From Datisca glomerata (lineage: Eukaryota > Streptophyta > Magnoliopsida > Cucurbitales > Datiscaceae): DNA of 64,000 nt. Each line of letters starts with the position of its first letter. Position 1 is the first letter of the stretch. Under the pieces are notes generated by a model. It was given only the letters and a program-made list of their open reading frames with translations. It had not been told where the DNA came from and did no database searches. Location of the stretch: positions 1 to 64,000 of the forward strand of contig QANY01009110.1 in NCBI GenBank assembly GCA_003255025.1, read 5' to 3'. Below, one piece after another: positions 56,030 through 64,000 of this stretch. A program made the position numbers and the translations under genes.

Positions 56030-57900
56030 TATTGAATTGTAGACTATGCAGCTGCTAACCATATCCGTTGCTCCCTGCAGGAGTTCAAGAAAGTCAGAAA
56101 GCTTGACGAGGGTGAGTACAGCTTCCGTTGGGATAATGGAGCACTAATATCAGCCGTATCTATGGAAATTTTAAATTATGTTTTGAGAAATATTTTATTA
56201 TTTTATGTGATATTTATTATATCCCAGTTTTGGGAAGAATCTTATTTTTGTTGGTGCATTAATTGAGCAAGAATTTGATCTTAAATTCATTGATAAAGAT
56301 ATTAGTATTTTTAGAAATAACTGCTTAATTACTATTGCACGCATGTTTAATAAACTGTTTCACGTAAAACCAATAGTTCCAATGATATGTGACACTGAAG
56401 TGAATGATGATTCACAAAGGGATAGTAAAAGGTTGAAGTATGCTTAACCGATCTAACATATTTGTAGCACTTACACCTTGGGCATATTAGCCTGGACAAG
56501 ATTAAAAGACTTGTGAAGGATAGTCATTTGCAAACTTTAAATATGGGATCACTACCCACATGCGAATCATGTATTGAAGGCAAAATGACCAATAGACATT
56601 TTTCAGCAAAAGGTGCAAGAGTCACTCAATGCCTTGAACTCACGCATAGTGATGTATGTGAGCCATTGGATATCCAAGCAATAGGAGGTTATGAATACTT
56701 CATAACCTTCACTGATGACTACTTACATTTTGATCATATTTATCTAATGCGTCAAAATTCTGAAACCTTTGTAAAGTTCAAAGAGTATAAGGCCTTAAAT
56801 GAAAAGCAATTAGAAAAACAAGTCAAAACACTACGATCCGATCGTGGTGGAGAGTACTTGCTAAGAGAGTTCGAATGCTTTCTTAAGGAAGAATGTATTC
56901 TTTCTCAGCTTACAACACCTGGTACGCCATAACAAAATGGTGTGTCAGAGAGAAGGAATCAAACTCTGATGGATATTGTTATATCTATGATGAGTTACTT
57001 ATCCCTCCCAGATTCCTTCTGGAGTTATGCCTTGGGAATAACGACATATATTCTAAACTCAGTTCCGTCGAAGATGGTGCATGGTACACCATATGAAAGA
57101 TGGTATGGATGAAAGTCGTCTATTAATCATTTTAAAATATGGGGTGCCCAACACATGTTCTAAAACCAAAGATAAAGTCATTCAGAATTATGCATGTTCG
57201 TAGGATATTCTAAAAGAACGAAGGGTTACATCTTCTATAGTATGACTGGCCAGAAAATATTTGTTAGCACGAATGCTTATTTTCTTGAAGAAGATTACAT
57301 TAAATGTGTACAGGCGAGAAACACAGTTGTGCTAGATGAATTATTGAGTGGGAGAACACTGATTCCCTAATCAGAAATTGTTTCTAATTCAATAATGGAA
57401 GAACCACGACAGGAGGCAAAGCATGTGGAGCCTCAACGTAGTGGAAGGATTGTAAGACAACATGAAAGGTATATGTCCTATGGAGAAGCTTTGATAGCTG
57501 TCTCAGATAAGGACCTTGATGAACATGTCTCCTACTCAAGGGCCATGACTGGTCCTAAAGCAAACTTATGGTAAGAAGTCATCAACGTTGAGATACATTC
57601 GATGTACTCGAATGGAGTCTAGAAGTTTGTAGATCCTCCTGAAGGGGTAAAACTCGTAGGATGCAAATGGATTTATAAGAAGAAAAGAGGTCTGGATGGA
57701 AAGCTAGGCTAGTAGCCAAGGGCTACACCCAAAAAGGAGGTATAAACTATGAGGATACTTTCTCGACGGTGGTCATGCTTAAATCCATCTGAATCCTTTT
57801 TATCCATTACTACTACCCTTGATTATGAAATCTGGTAAATGGACGTCAAGATTGCATTTCTGAATAGCAATCTTGATGAGCGCATTTATATGGCTCAATC
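56030..57900 (+). pseudogene. Protease remnant and integrase of copia C
   Basis: DYAAANHIRCSLQEFKK (56041 onward) is the copia protease start with the active-site D-S/T-G altered. HLGHISLDKIKRLVKDSHLQ and CESCIEGKMTNRHF are GAG-pre-integrase. The 56513-56932 frame holds LTHSDVCEPLDIQAIGGYEY, FITFTDDY and LRSDRGGEYL of the integrase core; TP, stop, QNGVSERRNQTLM follows. The later part runs through several stops to the RT start (VGCKWIYKKKRG, about 57655). Confidence 0.82.
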
Positions 57901-58600
57901 AAACGGGTTCATAGAGGAAGGCCAAGAGGGCAAAGTTTGCGTACTGTAGAAGTCCATTTATGGATTTGAGTAAGTGTTACGATTGTGGAATATTAGATTT
58001 GACGTAACTGTTAAGAACTATGATTTTGAAAAGTTAGTGGATAAGCCCTGCGTGTATAAGTTGATACACGAAGGGAATGTAGTTTTTTTAATCTTGTACG
58101 TAGATGATATTCTACTCATCGAGAATGATGTAAGAAAATTATCTGATGTCAAGATTTTGATTGCAAAGTATTTTGATATGAAGGATCTTGGAGAAGCTAA
58201 ATTTGTCTTATGTATTTCGATCTTTCGAGATAAGAAGAACAAAAAATTAGCATAATCTCTAGTATCTTATATTGATAAGGTGTTGGATCGCTTCAGTATG
58301 CAGAACTCCAAGAAAGGACTTCTTCTTTTTAGACATGGAATCAGCCTCTCTAAGGAGCGGTCTCCCAAGACCCTTCAAGAAAAGGAAAACATGAGAAAGA
58401 TTCTCTATGCTTCAGCCGTAGAAAATCTCATGTATGCGATGATTTGCACTAGGCCATACATTGCTATGTCATGGGCGTGGTGAGTCATTTCCAATCTTAT
58501 CCTGAAATTGAGCATTGGAATGTCGTCCAAACATGTCCTTAAGTATCTAAGGAGAGCAAAGAACTACATGCTCGTGTATTCAAGTATTGATCTGAATATG
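57900..58600 (+). pseudogene. Reverse transcriptase of copia C, broken
   Basis: The 57974-58255 frame includes KLVDKPCVYKLIHEGNVVF and LYVDDILLIENDVRKLSDVK (YVDD), then YFDMKDLGEAKFVLCISIFR. 58280-58483 carries GISLSKERSPKT and MYAMICTRPYIA. Stops and frame changes flank these pieces. Confidence 0.85.
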
Positions 58601-58655
58601 ACCTGATTCTGATTTTTAAGCAGACAAGGATTCTCAGAGGACCACTTCAGGATCG

Positions 58656-59069
58656 GTGTTCATCCTGAATGGTGGAGCAATTGTATGGAGAAGTATCAAG
58701 CAATCTTGCATTGTTGATTCTACCATAAAAGCTGAATATGCAGCAGCTTGTGAAACTGCAAATAAGGTTGTGTGGCTTAGGAAATTCTTGAAGACTCTGA
58801 AAGTTATTCCAGACGCTGACAGGCTCATAACACTTTATTGTGATAACAGTGGGGCGACGAAAACTAAAGAATCTAGAAGCCACAAGAGATCCAAACACAT
58901 AGAACGTAAATATCACCTTATCAGAGAGATTGTTCAGAGTGGAGATGTGGGTACGTATATTTCGACGACCAACAACCTAGCAAATCCATTCACAAAAACT
59001 TTAAGCAGTAAAGTTTTTTATAGTCATCTGGAAGGCTTGATGATAAGAGATTATACACGCTTACTTTAG
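58656..59069 (+). pseudogene. RNase H of copia C
   Basis: 137 residues are open to the natural stop. Motifs are VWRSIKQSCIVDSTIKAEYA, ETANKVVWLRKFLKTL, LYCDNSGATK, HKRSKHIERKYHLIREIV and NLANPFTKTL. The purine tract and 3' LTR follow within 15 bp of the stop codon, the normal copia arrangement. Confidence 0.88.
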
Positions 59070-59083
59070 TCCAAGCGGGAGAT

Positions 59084-60908
59084 TGTTGGAATATGTCCAT
59101 AAAGTAACGTGTAACAACTATTTGTTTGTATTTAGTTATTTTCAGACATTAGTATTATTGAATTCTTATGAATAAATTGAAAGCTTTATTAAAGTGCATT
59201 TATAATACTCAAGTCCTGGAACTTTTTATCAACGAACGAAGAGTGAAGAAAGAGGCGTCTCCAGACGAACTCTTCTGAGAAAGTTCAGAACAATATTTGC
59301 AGTGTGAAGATCGACTGGACAATTGAATCTGATTACGACTGTTAGGTTGAACCAATGAATGTCAGTCTTGGAGCATGGAAGTGGAGAATCAAAGGGTTAA
59401 CCTAGACATGTTATGAACATGTTGAATATACCGGTAATAAATTAGTTTAAAGCCCAAAACCGTTTCCTTAACTCTAAATCTAATTGTTACACCTTAAAAG
59501 TATTTTCATAATTACCTTAATCCTGAGGTGAATACGTAGCTTGACTTAGTTAGTTGTAATATTTGATATGTCAAATGAGTGAGTTCAATTGACGGGTAAT
59601 ACCTTGACTATTGGGATTTTAATTCAATTAGGTTGGAGTTACGTGATTCAAGATATGAAAATTCGTGACTGGATTACGAAAGTAATAATATCACATTATG
59701 CTTTATTGATGAGTGTGTTAATAAATTAACCTGGTCAGGTATTCAATGAATTTGGGTTATTGATCAAGACTTGTGAATTGTACAAGACAATTCACTATTA
59801 TGTCTTTTTTATTCACAGTCAATAAATGAGTTAAGAAAATAATAACAAGAGGTGTAAAATTGTAATTTTATATTTTGCTCTTGTTACTGATATTCACGAT
59901 GGATTTTATGTTAAAATATTATGTGGACCATGAAAATAAACAGAGTTTATTTACATCAACAGAAAATATAGCGCGCATGAATCGAGAGTTGATTCGGCAT
60001 CGAACCTATAGTGGGGCGGTACGATGTCAGGATTAAATAGGTTAGAAATTTATGAAGATAAATTTGCCGGATATTTGAATGCTTAGCTTTGTTCATGTGA
60101 ATTTATTCGGTATCAAAAATAGCTCGTGAGAACAAGAATAGAGAAACGGAGTAAATTGGATCAAAATGTGTTTTGGTGCCAATTCCTACACATATATGTG
60201 ATCGGTGATGTCACTTAATTAGTTAAGTGTGATAATATGTATTGAAATTAATTAGTTTATTATATTTTAATTATTGAAAAATTAGTAAATAAAAATTAAT
60301 TAATTAATTGATAATAATCAATTAAATCTATCAATTGGATTGATGAATCTCGATACAACTCAAACTCCAGGGAATATTGCAATTTTAGCAATTGCGAATA
60401 TATGGGATGAATTTTCAAAAATTTAAAAATATACGAGTATATTTATAAATATCAAAAATTATATTTTATCAATATCTAATTGTAATATGATTGCATATAG
60501 ATGTAGGATGAGATACAATTGCTTGTTAACAAAACAAAAGAGAAGAATGTTTTCCTCTCCCTCCCTGCTGCCGCCGAAAATAATATTGAAGGTGAAATTT
60601 TTTTATTTTTCTTCTTCAACCGTTTTGAGAGTCCACACTCAAATTCTTGCACAAAATTCTCGCGAGATATATTTCTGAAATTAACGGGTGATTGTTGGTA
60701 GACGAAATTCATAAATCGTTCTTGGAGTTCAAGTGCGTGATTCAGATCCTGAAACTTGAAGAACACGAAGAAATTCAACTAGTTCAAAAATTCTCCAATA
60801 CAAGGAATAGGTGAAAATTGTTTCTAACATTATTTTTTCGTTTAATATTGTATATGCGTAATCGCACGTTATTTTGTTTTAAGTTATTTAAAACCAACAA
60901 ACCCTAGC
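59084..60908 (+). repeat. 3' LTR of copia C
   Basis: It begins TGTTGGAATATGTCC straight after AAGCGGGAGAT and matches the 5' LTR throughout. The terminal base is uncertain: the 5' LTR ends CCTAGCA while here CCCTAGCGCA is read. Confidence 0.86.
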
Positions 60909-63900
60909 GCACCGCTACTATATCTCTCTAAACACAACATTTCACGATACCCGTTGTCTCTCTCTATACAAAACATTGCAAAAAACAATTCTAGAAAACT
61001 GGCTATCATAAAAAATATTAAAAATACTAAATAATATAATAAAAAAGAAAAGAAAACTAGAAATAACAGAAAGAAAAATAACAAAAGGATATTTAGTCAG
61101 AGAAAAAAAGTTATAAAAAAGCTAACTAATTGTTAATATTGCAAAAAAAAAAAGTAATGACAATTATTTAAATTGGCATACAAAACTTGCTAAACACTAC
61201 AATTTCCGAGGAAGTTTTATACGCATGATTAGCCCACAAAACAAATAATATACAATTTCCGAGGAAGTTTTATACGCATGATTAGCCCACAAAACAGATA
61301 ATAGCACACGAGGATTCGCTTGTCCGACTATATATAACCGAATACAATAATCATATATTCTGAGTATTTCAATTTGATAACATTTATTTATACTAATCAT
61401 ATACTATGTGCGATGTACATGATTTATATATTAACAGAAAAAAATAAAAAGAAATACAAAAGACAGATAAAAATACATTAGTTAATTATGATGTTAATTG
61501 AAATTAATATATTAATAAGGATAACCACAAAGTTTTATTAAATTTTATTAAGTTAGTTCAATGTACTTCTAGGTATACATGAGAGCCAATCATATTTAAT
61601 CTTATCAAAATAATAAAGAGTATGGACCAGTAAATTATAGTATAGATAAAATCGTCTGTAAAATGATCCACATCTCATGTGATCTCTAATAGATTATTTT
61701 ATCCAAAAATTAAAAACATATATTGACCTTTAGGCATAATGTGTAAAATATTAAATGTATTGTCTTTGAAATCCACACATTATCTAAACTCACAATAGAA
61801 TAATCTTATTAGAATAAAATTGTATTATTAGAATTACTTTAAATAAAACACATTTATTTTACTGGAATGATTTTATTAAAATAAAATATCAGAGAATTAT
61901 AATAATTAAATAAGGCACATTTGTATCCGTGATGTTATTTATGAAATTATAACACGAAACTAATAATAGTGGTTGACGGTTAAGATCAATTATATAATAA
62001 AACTGAAAAAATACGAAATATATCCCAGAATACACCCAATGCAATAAAAAAGGCCACTATAAAATTCCTTGATGCAATTCCTCATATGAACGACAATGTC
62101 ACTTAATGTTCCACAACTCATATTTTTCAACAATTGAAATGATAAATGTTTAGTAGAGAGAATATTGATAAATTTATCAATTTAAAATTTCATTAAATAG
62201 TGAGGTAACTTATGTCCAATAAATATTTTCCTCACTTAACTAGATTTATATATTACGGTAAAATTCTTTTATCATGCATAGCCAAAATATAAATGGTCAG
62301 CGATTTGATAGGACATCTGATTCTACTTTTTGAAATAAGAGAGAAATTTTTAAAGAACAATCATTTGTCAAAGAAAATAAAGATTTTAACACTTCACTCT
62401 ACTCTTAACGAATCACAACATTTTTTATAGGAAAAAAACTAAGTTATCCATTGAGTTTTAATTTTTTGGTTAAAATTAATGACTGCTAGACGAGGTTTAA
62501 CGAATTTTTTGCTAGACTCTGATCTAAAAAGTATAAATTTTGACGAGGACATGCTAGAGTAGCATGACCAAAGTCTGGCAATAGTTTTTCGACAGACCAT
62601 GATCTTGCACGAGGGCTTTTTAATATTCCACCCTAGAGAAACCTAACATTTCGTTAAAAATTTCAAAGAGTCTTAATATCATTTTTTAACTCATAGTATT
62701 TCTCCCACAATTTTTAAAAAATAAATTGAAGTTTACATAAAGTTTAAATAATTTATGATTTTCTTACTAATCTTTAATTATCATTCTTAATGATATTATA
62801 GTGTGAATTTAATTGACTACTTATCCCTCTCTCTCTCTCTCTATATATATATATTATATCTACCCAATTCTATTTTTCTTTTTAAAATCTACTTTACTAA
62901 ATTTATTAATTAAAATATACAAAGAGATAAAATATTTATTTTGATAAATCAATCTAACTATTATTCCTCTATTTAAGAAAAAGATAAAAAATCCAATTGG
63001 TAATAGTAACCTATTAAAATACAATAAACATGTATATTTGTTTTGTATTTGCTTGAAGATATTTATTGTACTTAATTATCCATGTCTATGCATTTATGTT
63101 GGTTAATTATATTAATGTATGAATAGACATATCTACATAATTGATAAATGATGATGTAGATTTAAAATCTAATTTAACCTCTATGATTGTAAATCACACT
63201 GCTTACTCATTAAGACATATTTTTTTGTAAGAATAGAAATATCACTACAAACATGATTGTTGAATATTATATGAACGGTCACGTATAATTGTACGACTGC
63301 GATCGTTCAGTTTGTCATCTTAACGTCGGTTTTTCAATAACGATAAACAACATTTATTTTTTTTCTTAAGATAACGGTTCTTATCCGGAACAATAATGGT
63401 TTATCCGATTATAATCATGTTCAATGAATTTATTCTTACACAATGAACCACTATAATTCATAAATAAAAATTATTTTTTGAGTAAAATTTTAACTAATAT
63501 AAATATCCAGAACCTACCATCATCAACATTTCTCTTATTTATAATTTAATTCAAAACTCATCACAAGAGGGCAAATAATTAAACTATACTAACTTCATAT
63601 GATATAAAAAAATTTGCATTTGTTCAATCTACGTTTATATTCTTTCATAATTTTGACTTTGATTACGATAAAACTCCATGATAGTTTATGCTTGAATAAT
63701 TAGTTAAATCATGATTTATGACGATTGAAAGAGAAAATGTGAGGTAGTGACTTATCGATAGAAGTTCAAATAATACTGAAATGAAACGTTATGTAATCAT
63801 CATTTTTTAGAGATTATATTGTTTCGTTTATAAATTTACATATATATAATTTATTAGAGTATAATGATTACATATGATATTATACATATTTAATAATTTT

Positions 63901-64000
63901 TAAGTTTAAATGTATTGTTAAATATTTATAGATAAAATATTTATAGTAAAATATTCGTTGAAAACGTTAAGAAGTTAACAAGCTGGTCCAAATGGTTCAT
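60909..64000. other. AT-rich intergenic sequence
   Basis: No gene, RNA or element terminus is recognised in these 3.1 kb. A 53-bp tandem duplication and a CT/AT microsatellite (62829-62856) are the only clear structures. Confidence 0.55.
61199..61304 (+). repeat. 53-bp tandem duplication
   Basis: The unit ACAATTTCCGAGGAAGTTTT followed by ATACGCATGATTAGCCCAC is present twice (starting 61199 and 61252) with at most one or two differences, which suggests a recent slip or repair event. Confidence 0.9.

Larger units (their letters stand above)
51438..60908 (+). mobile_element. Ty1/copia retrotransposon C with long LTRs
   Basis: A 5' LTR of about 1.9 kb, an initiator-Met-type primer site (53359-53370), a leader of about 1.8 kb, gag, pol in copia order, the purine tract AAGCGGGAGAT (59073-59083) and a 3' LTR of about 1.8 kb are all present. 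LTR length and gag wording suit the long-LTR copia groups (Angela-like), a tentative placement. LTRs differ by roughly one base in ten by eye, and gag and pol contain many stops, so it is old and dead. No clean target duplication is visible because both flanks are similar CT-rich repeats. Confidence 0.9.

Noticed and set aside
38771..60908. A functional, autonomous retrotransposon
   Set aside because: Both large elements have numerous stops and frameshifts in gag and pol, and their LTRs are clearly diverged.
62829..62856. CT/AT-rich run as a promoter element
   Set aside because: It is a simple microsatellite with no gene downstream.

Overview
This is nuclear DNA from a flowering plant, probably a eudicot. 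It is AT-rich, its genes have introns with GT-AG borders, and most of it is layered transposable elements. I cannot name the species. Only two host genes look intact, and both are on the minus strand: an intronless family-1 UDP-glycosyltransferase (29205-30656) and a seven-exon receptor-like kinase (32857-37541) whose exons splice in frame to 577 residues.

Layout. 1-3870: 5' part of a decayed Ty3/gypsy element (minus), cut by the window edge. 3871-17951: one copy of a duplicated host segment, expanded by insertions. Its compact sister copy lies at 31110-32522, between the two host genes. The sister copy acts as an empty-site reference. It shows that gypsy A (5-bp site GTTAA), a 3.4-kb Mutator-like element (4609-8051, 9-bp site) and a 5.1-kb Mutator-like element with gene fragments (8144-13239, perfect 9-bp site) each landed in copy 1. 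A further stretch (about 13370-17685) carries single exons resembling alanine-glyoxylate aminotransferase 2 and a TPR protein. 18040-18600: copia debris (plus). 19036-23911: a copia element (minus) with one truncated LTR. 24800-27370: an L1-type LINE (minus) that kept ORF1 and endonuclease but lost its reverse transcriptase. 27370-28890: LTR-like debris with consecutive minisatellites.

38771-50907: a 12.1-kb Ty3/gypsy element (minus) with both LTRs and an ATCAT target duplication. It carries an antisense gene between pol and the 3' LTR, and an internal tandem duplication of about 2 kb that doubled the integrase. 51438-60908: a copia element (plus) with 1.8-1.9-kb LTRs whose gag is full of transition-type stops. 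60909-64000: AT-rich sequence with no recognisable gene.

The window reads as a glycosyltransferase / receptor-kinase locus that was segmentally duplicated, after which one copy was invaded repeatedly. Because the duplicated segment begins about 450 bp upstream of the glycosyltransferase, a second glycosyltransferase copy may lie beyond the left edge. I found no tRNA, rRNA or CRISPR. I saw no clearly new biochemical system; the unusual content is the nested transposon architecture.
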